Of a stretch of DNA of 64,000 nucleotides, positions 1 to 6,489 are shown in pieces; the first letter of the stretch is position 1, and the number at the start of each line of letters is the position of its first letter. Source of the DNA: an uncultured Oscillospiraceae bacterium (GTDB lineage: Bacteria > Bacillota > Clostridia > Oscillospirales > Oscillospiraceae); contig CANPWZ010000002.1 of NCBI GenBank assembly GCA_947585425.1, positions 1 to 64,000 on the forward strand, read 5' to 3'. The notes beneath the pieces are model-generated. The model saw only the letters and a list, made by a program, of their open reading frames with translations. It searched no databases and had not been told where the DNA came from. Made by a program: the position numbers and the translations under genes.

Positions 1-110
1 AAGGATTTGCGCTTGCGCTCCCCCTGTTCGTCCAGGTACCAGACCACGCCGTTCCAGCGGCCGTCGGTGCGCTTGAATATGTTGCCGTTGGTCAGCAGCT
101 TTTTCTGCAT
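1..110 (-). CDS. Site-specific tyrosine integrase, N-terminal start only (cut by window edge)
   Basis: Only the first 36 codons are present; the gene runs off the left edge. The peptide begins MQKKLLTNGNIFKRTDG and continues with RWNGVVWYLDEQGERKRKS. This is the usual short beta-sheet DNA-binding N-terminus of integrases carried by clostridial conjugative and phage-like elements, which bind arm-type sites. The start codon lies inside the end of the upstream small gene, so the two are probably translated together. The catalytic domain is outside the window and cannot be judged. The family call is from motif style only. Confidence 0.7.
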   Translation of the reverse strand, partial: MQKKLLTNGNIFKRTDGRWNGVVWYLDEQGERKRKS

Positions 111-415
111 GATGCTTCACCTGCTTTCTGTCTGGCTTGTTCCTCGTTTTCATCGTCGAAGGAGTAGGGCGGGATCTCGCTCAGCTCCTGTTCAATCCCT
201 CTGGCCAGACGGATGCCGGAGAGGAAGCTGTCCAGGGAGGTCTGGTCCCGCAGGTCGTCCTCCAGGTCCAGCAGGTGGAGCAGCAAGACCCTCTGGGCTT
301 TGCCCAGCTGTCCCCGCAGGCGGGCGAGGATTCTGTCTCGCTCATGCAGAATGATTTTTGCTTGGGGTGTCTCTCTGGTGAACCGTTCGTGGAGTGCTCT
401 CAGGTATTCTGGCAT
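92..415 (-). CDS. Small integrase-linked protein, DUF6809-like
   Basis: A 107-residue acidic helical protein beginning MPEYLRALHERF. That start is chosen because AGGAGG lies about 9 nt upstream; a longer in-frame start at 442 lacks such a site. The middle (LLHLLDLEDDLRDQTSLDSF) followed by LSGIRLARGIEQEL resembles small proteins of the DUF6809 type, often found beside integrases in Firmicutes mobile elements. Its 3' end overlaps the integrase start by 19 nt. Function is unknown; a regulatory or excision-accessory role is only inference from position. Confidence 0.6.
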   Translation of the reverse strand: MPEYLRALHERFTRETPQAKIILHERDRILARLRGQLGKAQRVLLLHLLDLEDDLRDQTSLDSFLSGIRLARGIEQELSEIPPYSFDDENEEQARQKAGEASCRKSC

Positions 416-568
416 GGCGGTCGCCTCCTTTTCCAGCGACACACAATACCAGCAAACAGAGATAATAGCCAGGGCTTTTGCGCACAGTTTTCAAACTGTT
501 ATCATTTGTTTGCGGATGACCGCCATTTTTTCATTGGCTGATGGCCGCAGTGTCACGCTTTAGGGTCC

Positions 569-622
569 CGTAGCCCTTGATTCTCTAAGGCTCAAAACTG
601 CGAAACAAGAGGGGCTTGTGTA
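569..622. repeat. Direct repeat A, about 54 bp, 128-bp period
   Basis: Begins CGTAGCCCTTGAT and ends CTTGTGTA. It matches the copy at 697-750 at about 49 of 54 positions. The similarity extends weakly upstream of both copies (cacgctttaggg against tacgcatttagggg). Possible uses are integrase arm sites or a duplicated leader; neither is shown. Confidence 0.7.
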
Positions 623-696
623 TTTACCTTACCGCCCTGAAAAACGGACTTACAAGCGTGACATTGGCTCCCTGCTTTCTACGCATTTAGGGGCTT

Positions 697-750
697 CGTA
701 GCCCTTGATCCTCTAAGGCTCAAAACCGCGAAACAAGGGGGGTCTGTGTA
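697..750. repeat. Direct repeat B, partner of 569-622
   Basis: Second copy of the 54-bp unit, starting CGTAGCCCTTGAT, 128 bp after the first. Most differences are transitions (for example ATTCTC to ATCCTC), as expected for an old tandem duplication. Confidence 0.7.
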
Positions 751-849
751 CCTGCTCTTGAAAGCGGTTTCTATATGCGTAGAAAACTCTTTTTCCAAAA
801 GGCAGGGCCGCTCCATTTGCGGATGGAGCGACCCCAATGCGTTGAACGA

Positions 850-1590
850 TCAGATCACATAGACCCGATACTCGGTGTGGGTGTAGACCCCGTCTATATA
901 GGTGTCCCACGCCTCCACCGAGTAGGACCCCGGCGGGCAGGAGTTGAAGAGTTTGGTCAGTTCACTGTCCCGCCACGGCCAGAAGGACCAGGCTCCGGCA
1001 CTGTCCGGGATGGTCAGGCTGATACGGACATAGGGCGTTCCCTTGGAGCCGTAACGCAGCCGCCCATTGGCGCTGGTTTCGGGGTTGGTTCCCGCCAGAT
1101 TCATCAGCGTGTACTGCATCCGACGGGTCTCATAGAGATTGCGGACGTAGAGGTAGTTGCCATTGGATTTGATGAAGTGCCGCGCCTCCGGCGCGGGCAG
1201 CTCCACAGTGGGGAAGCTGTTCCAATCACAGGTGGGCGTGGGCAGAGGTGGCAGCGGCCCCTCGGAGAACATGTTGGCGTCCCATCGGCTCACATCCTTG
1301 ACGGCATATGTGGTTCCATCATCGCACAGGATCACGTCGCCCACCTTGGGAACGTACTGGCTGCCGTCCGCCGGTAGGGTCACCGTGCCGCTGGGCTTCG
1401 GCTCCGTCGGTGCCACGCCGGTGTAGGACTTGTCCGTCTCGATCTGGACCGTGCCGTCCCAATAGACGTTGAAGTCCACCTTGGCGCCGATGTCCCGGAG
1501 CCGCACATAGTTCTCATCGTTGATCATGTAGGCGGTGAGTTCTGTCCGCTGGCCGTCGATGTAGACAGCGCAGTTGCTTCGGGTAGGGTT
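850..1590 (-). pseudogene. 5'-truncated surface protein with copper-amine-oxidase-N-like stalk domain
   Basis: The readable part starts near NCAVYIDGQRTELTAYMIND, followed by ENYVRLRDIGAKVDFNVYWD. This is the pattern of the copper amine oxidase N-terminal-like (stalk) domain seen in many clostridial secreted proteins. It is followed by a proline-rich linker and an aromatic C-terminal domain ending YTHTEYRVYVI. No signal peptide precedes it. Upstream in frame the sequence runs into a hairpin (1645-1676) and low-quality coding, so the 5' end seems lost. The original role was probably cell-wall or phage-lysin related; this is inference. Confidence 0.5.
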
Positions 1591-1644
1591 GCACCCTATG
1601 TGCGCCGAGACTGCCCTAAGCTCACCCCATTGAGACTGCCGACA

Positions 1645-1676
1645 GCAAGAGCCGCCCGTCGAAAGGCGGCTCTTGC
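1645..1676. terminator. GC-rich hairpin, weak terminator candidate
   Basis: A perfect 12-bp stem, GCAAGAGCCGCC paired with GGCGGCTCTTGC around an 8-nt loop. There is no immediate T-run on either strand, so terminator activity is uncertain. The stem core resembles that of the hairpin at 4879-4902. Confidence 0.4.
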
Positions 1677-1731
1677 TATAAGCATTTTTCAATAGTGATA
1701 TTTAGCAAATCTCTAATAGAATCAACTTTGA

Positions 1732-1760
1732 TTGACGATTATATTTTGTGGTGTTATAAT
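1732..1760 (+). promoter_or_regulatory. Sigma-A promoter for the GNAT pair
   Basis: TTGACG at 1732-1737 and TATAAT at 1755-1760 with a 17-bp spacer and an extended -10 TG. The start codon at 1777 would give a leader of about 10 nt. Confidence 0.8.
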
Positions 1761-1776
1761 CATAAGGGGTGATGAA

Positions 1777-2310
1777 ATGCTGTTTGTGCCGTATGTTATC
1801 CGAAATGAGGATGGAAATGTCATTTCGGTTGAGATCGAACCTGCATCTCCGGCGGATTTGTTGGTCACTCACGGGGATCCGGTTTGGCAGACGGATTGGG
1901 AATCTGGATATCTGTCGGACCCTGCTGTGGACAAATACGCGATGAAGACGCATGAAGGGGAACTCATTGCGCTGGCAGCATACCAGATTGCAGGAAGGAA
2001 AGCATATGTGTATATCCTTTATGCGGAGAGTGCGCCCCACAGCAACCCAACGATGACAGAAACGTCTAAGAGAAAATATTATGGGATTGGAGCGGCATTG
2101 ATTGCATTCGGGATCAAGTATTCCATTGATAATGGCTGCCGCGGAGATGTGGTATTTGAAGCAAAAACAGACGAGTTGGCAAGGCATTACGAGGAGGATT
2201 TTGGAGCGAGGCGGATCCCCAGCGTAACCAGCGGCGGTCCCAAGCGGTTTATGCTGGCGGATGAAGACGCATGGGCCCTGTTCTCCAAGTATTTATCAGA
2301 GGAGGAATAG
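1777..2310 (+). CDS. GNAT-family N-acetyltransferase
   Basis: A 177-residue protein starting MLFVPYVIRNEDG. This start is preferred over an upstream ATG because it follows an AAGGGG ribosome site and the promoter at 1732-1760. The middle (GIGAALIAFGIKYSIDNGC) resembles the GNAT acetyl-CoA pyrophosphate loop and following helix. The end DELARHYEEDFGARRI fits the terminal strand-helix of GNAT enzymes, which transfer acetyl from acetyl-CoA to an amine. The substrate cannot be read. A small gene follows after 2 nt with its ribosome site in this gene's last codons, so the two are co-expressed. AT-richer sequence than the core genes suggests transfer. Confidence 0.7.
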   Translation: MLFVPYVIRNEDGNVISVEIEPASPADLLVTHGDPVWQTDWESGYLSDPAVDKYAMKTHEGELIALAAYQIAGRKAYVYILYAESAPHSNPTMTETSKRKYYGIGAALIAFGIKYSIDNGCRGDVVFEAKTDELARHYEEDFGARRIPSVTSGGPKRFMLADEDAWALFSKYLSEEE

Positions 2311-2312
2311 AC

Positions 2313-2576
2313 ATGGAACGCATTACGAGCGGACAGGTTGCCATTGATGATTTGGCGGAGCAGGCCGGAGGTTATTTCGCATTGCCGACAGAAGAAAATA
2401 TAGCCTATACAGATTTGCTGTTTGACATCTGCGAGAAATTCAGGATCCATTACTACTCTGCTACTCCCAAAGAGCGGCAGTTTGTGGAAGAAGTCACGCG
2501 AGTGACCTATGAGCGGGAGCGGGCGGCCAAGCTGGGCCTGCCGCTGTCTGATATCCGCCCCGCGTTTGCATCGTAA
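2313..2576 (+). CDS. Small protein paired with the GNAT acetyltransferase
   Basis: An 87-residue protein starting MERITSGQVAIDDLAEQ, with GGAGG inside the end of the preceding gene. It is mostly helical and has a charged segment (KERQFVEEVTRVTYERERAA) before LGLPLSDIRP. No family is recognised. The tight pairing with a GNAT enzyme allows a toxin-antitoxin or enzyme-partner arrangement, but the usual GNAT-toxin partner is a ribbon-helix-helix protein encoded upstream, and this one is downstream and shows no such fold. Confidence 0.6.
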   Translation: MERITSGQVAIDDLAEQAGGYFALPTEENIAYTDLLFDICEKFRIHYYSATPKERQFVEEVTRVTYERERAAKLGLPLSDIRPAFAS

Positions 2577-2783
2577 AGGCAGCTTTGGCCTGTACAACAG
2601 AGATGTGCAGAAAAGAATGGCTTTAGGTGGTTGTCTGACCCTTATTTGTACCCTTACCGCGACGGGATCGGCCAACACCACTTGACACAAGACAAAATAC
2701 GGATTGTTTGTGAGTGCGCTATTTTCAACGGGCCAGGCATTTGGCGGCACGAACAGATATCAGGTAAAATGTGTATCTTGCAA

Positions 2784-2806
2784 TTCGAATCCTTCTGCCC
2801 CTGCCA
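2784..2806 (+). other. tRNA-3'-end-like remnant, candidate attachment core
   Basis: TTCGAATCC, then TTCTGCCCC, then TGCCA reads as the T-loop, 3' T-stem, acceptor strand and discriminator-CCA of a tRNA. The bases upstream (TTGCAA) do not pair with the 3' T-stem, so the 5' part of the tRNA is missing. This is what remains when an element recombines within a tRNA gene. Confidence 0.5.
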
Positions 2807-2808
2807 CT

Positions 2809-2843
2809 AAAAGCTCCGAAGTCACCTGACTTCGGAGCTTTTT
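2809..2843 (+). terminator. Rho-independent terminator
   Basis: AAAAGCTCCGAAGTC and GACTTCGGAGCTTTTT form a 15-bp stem with a short loop ending in a T-run. A near-identical hairpin lies at 19193-19228 behind the SIR2-TPR module, and a decayed form is at 5769. Confidence 0.8.
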
Positions 2844-2890
2844 CGGTACTTTTTTGAGGGTATCAGTTTCAGTAGACCGAGTCTGATGCC
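2809..2890. repeat. Dispersed repeat, copy 1, left part (split by IS256)
   Basis: Starts with a hairpin and T-run and ends at CTGATGCC. The end (GACCGAGTCTGATGCC) is the same as in the unbroken copy at 5769-5945, where it continues directly into the sequence found here only after the insertion element (from 4261). Copy 1 is therefore one repeat interrupted by the transposon. Confidence 0.8.
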
Positions 2891-4252
2891 GATAACGTAC
2901 AATAGATAACGTACAATAAGTTGCGCAAATTGAGAAAATAAAAGGACAGGGTTTGCAATCTCTGGTAGAATGAAGTCGCGACACACCATTCGAAAGGAGA
3001 AAGCAAACCATGCCCGAGAAAATTGTACAACTGAACGAGGAAGTAATCAAGGGGCAAATCAAAGAATTGGTGCGGGGCAGCGTGGAAGAGACGCTGAACG
3101 AGTTACTGGATGCCGAGGCGGAGAAACTGACCCAGGCGGCCCGCTATGAGCGCAGTGAGCAGCGCCAGGGCTATCGCAGCGGCCATTACAGCCGGAACCT
3201 CACCACCACCTCCGGGGACGTCACGCTGAAAGTACCTCGGCTGAAAGGCGTAACCTTCGAGACCGCCATCATCGAACGGTACCGCCGGCGGGAGAGCAGC
3301 GTGGAAGAAGCGCTGATCGAGATGTACCTGGCCGGGGTGTCCGTGCGCCGTGTGGAGGACATCACGGAGGCCCTGTGGGGCAGCAAGGTATCCCCTGCCA
3401 CCATCAGCGAGCTGAACAAGAAAGCATACGTCCATATCGAGGACTGGCGGAACCGTCCGTTGCAGGGCGGACGCTATCCCTACGTCTATGTGGATGGCAT
3501 CTACCTGCGCCGGAACTGGGGCGGAGAGTTTGAAAATGTGGCTATCCTGGTGGCAATCGCGGTGAATGAGGACGGATACCGTGAAGTTCTGGGCGCCGCG
3601 GAGGGAATGAAGGAAGACAAGGCCAGTTGGGTGAACTTCTTCCAGTGGCTGCGAGGCCGGGGCCTGGACGGCGTGAAGCTGGTGGTGGGCGACAAGTGCA
3701 TGGGGATGCTGGAGGCAGTGGGTGAAGTGTTCCCTGACGCCAAATATCAGCGCTGCACAGTCCACTTCTACCGCAACGTGTTCTCCGTAACCCCCGCTCT
3801 AAGATGAAGCTGGTGTCTAAAATGCTCAAGGCGATCCACGCCCAGGAAAGCAAGCAGGCGGCCAGAGAGAAGGCCAGGCTGGTGATGGCGGAACTGAAGG
3901 AGATGAAACTACAGGAGGCAGCCAAGAAGATTGAGGCCGGTATCGAGGAGACGCTGACCTACTTTGAATTCCCGGCAGAGCACTGGACGCGCATCCGTAC
4001 GAACAACGTGATCGAGCGTCTCAACCGGGAGATCCGCCGCCGCACACGGGTGGTGGGTGCTTTCCCGGATGGAAATTCCGCGCTGATGCTGGTCTGTGCC
4101 AGGCTGCGCCATGTGGCAGGCACTCAGTGGGGCAATAAGAAGTACATGAATATGAGGCATCTGGATGCGGCGCTGGAGGACGCATCCCTTGCCGGCTGAC
4201 CTCATCCCTCCGGGGATTGCAAATCTTTTTGCGCATAATTCTTGACACGACC
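2891..4252 (+). mobile_element. IS256-family insertion sequence
   Basis: A 1362-bp element flanked by the 8-bp direct repeat CTGATGCC (2883-2890 and 4253-4260), matching the 8-9 bp target duplications of IS256. The ends are imperfect inverted repeats sharing a CGT-CAA block and GCGCAAA plus TTTGCAATC further in. The left end holds a 14-bp tandem duplication of GATAACGTACAATA. The uninterrupted paralogous target at about 5830-5845 confirms both boundaries. It carries one frameshifted transposase gene. Confidence 0.85.
3010..4199 (+). pseudogene. IS256-family transposase, frameshifted at a C-run
   Basis: The first part (from 3010, MPEKIVQLNEEV) and the second part (from 3804, MKLVSKMLKAIHAQ) together form one transposase of normal size, about 396 residues. 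The DDE residues are visible: D in YVYVDGIYLRR, D in VVGDKCMGM and E in NNVIERLNREIRRR. The break is at 3791-3795, where five C residues stand; six would give VTPRSKMKLV in frame. This is a one-base deletion, a sequencing error, or less likely a slippage site. GAAAGGAG precedes the start. As read, the element would not make full transposase. Confidence 0.85.
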
Positions 4253-4418
4253 CTGATGCCTTCTTGACGCTCAAATCGTGCTGTCTGGCGTCAACGATCC
4301 CGCCCCGTTCCGTCGGGTACAGCACCAAAATAGCATCAAAGTTTTTGCCCCTCTGGTCGGCGAGTTTTGACCAGAGGGGCGTTTTCTTTGATCATGTGCC
4401 TCAATTTTTAGGCGGCCA
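4253..4418. repeat. Dispersed repeat, copy 1, right part
   Basis: Continues from the IS256 target duplication through TTGACGCTCAAATC, then CAACGATCCCGCCCCG, then CACCAAAATAGCATCAAAG and a GCCCCTCTGG/CCAGAGGGGC hairpin (4347-4380). The sequence after the hairpin (TTTGAT-ATGTG-ATTTTT-GGC-GCC) recurs at 31117-31147 behind the SIR2-STAND gene. On the minus strand the core could read FDAILVLYPTERGGIVDA, so a coding remnant cannot be excluded. Confidence 0.75.
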
Positions 4419-4458
4419 AATGGCTTGACTGTTTTAGGCAGGGGCGTTTTTGCACGGT

Positions 4459-4854
4459 TCACAGCTCAAATCCCGCTGTGATTCCGGCCAGACGGGCGGT
4501 GTCCCGTTTGACGTAATAGAGTTCTGTGATTTCGGAGGTAGAGTGGCCCAGCAGGTCTGCCACCTGCCGCGGGGAGAGAGCTTTGATCGTCCCGTCGGGC
4601 TGCTTAACCCCGTTCACCAGATTGGTTGCGAAGGTGGGCCGGAGGCTGCGGAGACCTTTCTGCTCGATCCCGGCGGCTTCAAGGATTCGGTAGTACCGCT
4701 TTCGGAAGTTCACTGGCTTGGTATAGTTCCCTTTTTCGTCGGGAATCAGGAGACTGTTTTCCCCGAAGTATCGTTCCGCTCCCAGGTCCAGGATGGTATT
4801 GACCGCCGTCTGGTTCAGAGGCACATCCCGCTTGCTGGAGGCGGTTTTCAACAT
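4459..4854 (-). pseudogene. Tyrosine recombinase, C-terminal fragment with mutated active site
   Basis: 131 residues of an integrase catalytic domain without its N-terminal half. The segment that normally reads HSLRHTFAT is RSLRPTFAT, so the arginine is kept but both flanking histidines are lost. Later motifs LLGHSTSEIT and the tyrosine in ELYYVKRDT remain. The first codon follows sequence unlike an integrase linker, and another gene's terminator (4879-4902) stands directly upstream, so the fragment is probably untranscribed. It is likely a remnant of the integrase that brought in this accessory DNA. Confidence 0.75.
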
Positions 4855-4878
4855 AGCGTGTTGAATTCAAGGATAAAA

Positions 4879-4902
4879 AGAGCCGCCCCAAAGGGCGGCT
4901 CT
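4879..4902 (-). terminator. Rho-independent terminator of the 4913-5179 gene
   Basis: A 10-bp stem AGAGCCGCCC/GGGCGGCTCT with a CAAA loop, followed on the minus strand by TTTTTATCC. It lies 10 bp past the stop of the small gene. Confidence 0.8.
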
Positions 4903-4912
4903 AAAATTCGCA

Positions 4913-5179
4913 TTAAGGGGTGGAAAGAAGAACCTGGTGATAGAGAGCATAAAGGGCGTTGAACTGTTCTTGAGTGAGGGATTGATTGATAATCCCGTCA
5001 TGGATAGTATCCATGATTTCCGTCAGGGCTTTCTGCTTGTTCCTCATGGCTTCCAAAAGAATATCTTTACGAATCTGATCCCGTCTGCCCTCCATAAAGG
5101 GAGAAGAAATTGCGTAAAGAAACCGAGCCAGAAGGGATGGGTCTGGGGGCATAAAATAGGTTAAACCAGTTTCGTTCAT
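4913..5179 (-). CDS. Small hypothetical protein
   Basis: 88 residues from MNETGLTYFMPPDPS. This start is chosen for the AAAGGAG site 10 nt upstream; an in-frame ATG at 5254 lacks one. The protein is largely helical (RRDQIRKDILLEAMRNKQKA) and ends YALYHQVLLSTP. It shows no signal peptide, membrane segment or known motif. It has its own terminator and sits between integrase remnants, so it is probably an accessory gene of an integrated element. No function is assigned. Confidence 0.55.
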   Translation of the reverse strand: MNETGLTYFMPPDPSLLARFLYAISSPFMEGRRDQIRKDILLEAMRNKQKALTEIMDTIHDGIINQSLTQEQFNALYALYHQVLLSTP

Positions 5180-6421
5180 ATTCTTGATTCTCCTTTCGGT
5201 TGTGCAGTATAGTAGGTGCGATAAAGTTGCATCATTCATAGAAGCTGGTTTCACCTCCTAAAAGCTAAGATAACCAGTCAAGAAAACTCTGCGAGGAGGC
5301 ACAAACAATGCGGTGGGTGATCAAGCCACACACATAATCTATGACTGCTCAAAAGACAGACCATATAGTAGTTGGCTGGACTACATACATGGTCTGGATT
5401 CTTTCTCAAGAAGGGGCAAATGCCCCACCATTGAAACAGATATTAAATTGACAGATTATCGTGATGTTTCGACCTGGACAATCAAAGCCTATCAAATTAA
5501 AATTCAAAAATCAAGCAGGGATATTTTACAAAAATTTTTCGCAAATTTATGAGCAAATGTGCAAATGGCCTGTCCGCAAAATGGTTGCCTGTTCCTGCTT
5601 CTGTGGGCAGCAAAGCGGGGGGTTGGACGGAGGACTACAAGACCTTTACGTTGTTCGTGCGACAATGGTCGTCACATAGTTATGAGGCCGGAGAAAATTG
5701 AAAAAGGCTTATTGAATTATTCGAACGAAACTCAGAGACAAAAAGTGTTTTTAAGCAGTTGCCTCATTAAAAGCTCCCAAGTTACCCGACTTCGGTACTT
5801 TTTGGGTGGGATGGTTTCCGGCAGACCGAGTCTGATGCCCGAATGACGCTCAAATCATCCCATCCGATGTCAACAATTCCACTCCGTTCCGTTTGGCACA
5901 GCATCAAAATAGCATCAAAGTATTTGCCCCTTCGGCCAGTTCAGTTTGAACGAAGTGGCTTTCTCATTGTTTACTGCGGGGTAATTGCTGACCTCCCTTT
6001 TTCTGTGGTCTTGGCTTCCCAAACGCAACTTGTCCCCGTTTGGAACCCGGCCAAAGGCTTGAAAACCGGGCGTTTCTCAGGAAAGTCATCCCCGAAATGA
6101 CCCCCGCGCCAAAAAAGTGACCCCCGCCGTGAAAACCAACCAAGCCCTTGAAGCGACCCGCGTTGCGGGGCGCTGTGAACCGCGCGAGGGGGCAATAGAC
6201 CCCCGCGCTTTAACACGCACTTCTTTCGCCCCCTGTGCATTGCCCTTGTTTGGTGAAAACGCCGGAGAAAATCAGAGCGCACATAGCCTCGAAAAACGGG
6301 CGAGTTTCGGGGCAAATCGCCGGGGATGGGCACGGATGCCAACCCACCGGCAGGCGGGCCTCAAATCGCCTCAACGGGGCAAACAGGGGGTAAAGCGGAT
6401 GGACGCTGGCCCTGCGCTTTC
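5180..6421. other. Gene-poor stretch between mobile-element remnants and the restriction operon
   Basis: No reading frame here has both coding character and a start site. At 5308 a GAGGAGG site precedes an ATG followed by only nine codons (MRWVIKPHT). 5330-5760 is AT-rich with many stops. 5769-5945 is repeat copy 2. 5960-6420 is GC-richer with short frames on both strands that resemble no family I know. Confidence 0.5.
5769..5945. repeat. Dispersed repeat, copy 2 (uninterrupted)
   Basis: Runs from AAAAGCTCCCAAG through GACCGAGTCTGATGCC, GACGCTCAAATC, CCGTTCCG and CATCAAAATAGCATCAAAG. It matches copy 1 with the IS256 removed. It lacks 11 bp of the first hairpin, and the second hairpin is changed. 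It forms the left boundary of the restriction-operon module; copy 3 (16926-17024) forms the right. Confidence 0.8.
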
Positions 6422-6459
6422 AAAAAATTCTCCCATGACTTGAACAAGCCATGGGAGAA
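6422..6459 (-). terminator. Terminator at the end of the hsd operon
   Basis: TTCTCCCATG (6428-6437) pairs with CATGGGAGAA (6450-6459). On the minus strand the hairpin is followed by a TTTTTT run. It lies about 30 bp past the hsdR stop. Confidence 0.8.
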
Positions 6460-6489
6460 TTTAGGAATCGCTCATAGGACAAGGTTTTC

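Larger units (their letters stand above)
416..849. other. Intergenic region with no supported gene
   Basis: No reading frame with a plausible start and ribosome site was found. The stretch holds two imperfect direct repeats of about 54 bp (569-622 and 697-750, listed separately) in a unit that recurs every 128 bp. It is the upstream region of the small gene and integrase on the minus strand. Confidence 0.5.

Noticed and set aside
2784-2806. A complete tRNA gene
   Set aside because: No D-arm, anticodon arm or pairing T-stem lies upstream; only the 3' end is present.
4253-4418. Calling the repeat core a gene on the minus strand (FDAILVLYPTERGG)
   Set aside because: Some copies keep a similar peptide, but the frame is short, lacks a start and is lost in copies 4 and 5. 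A DNA or RNA role fits better.
5313-5846. Several 70-95-codon frames in the AT-rich stretch
   Set aside because: No ribosome sites, no shared motifs and overlapping frames of similar length; this is the level expected by chance.
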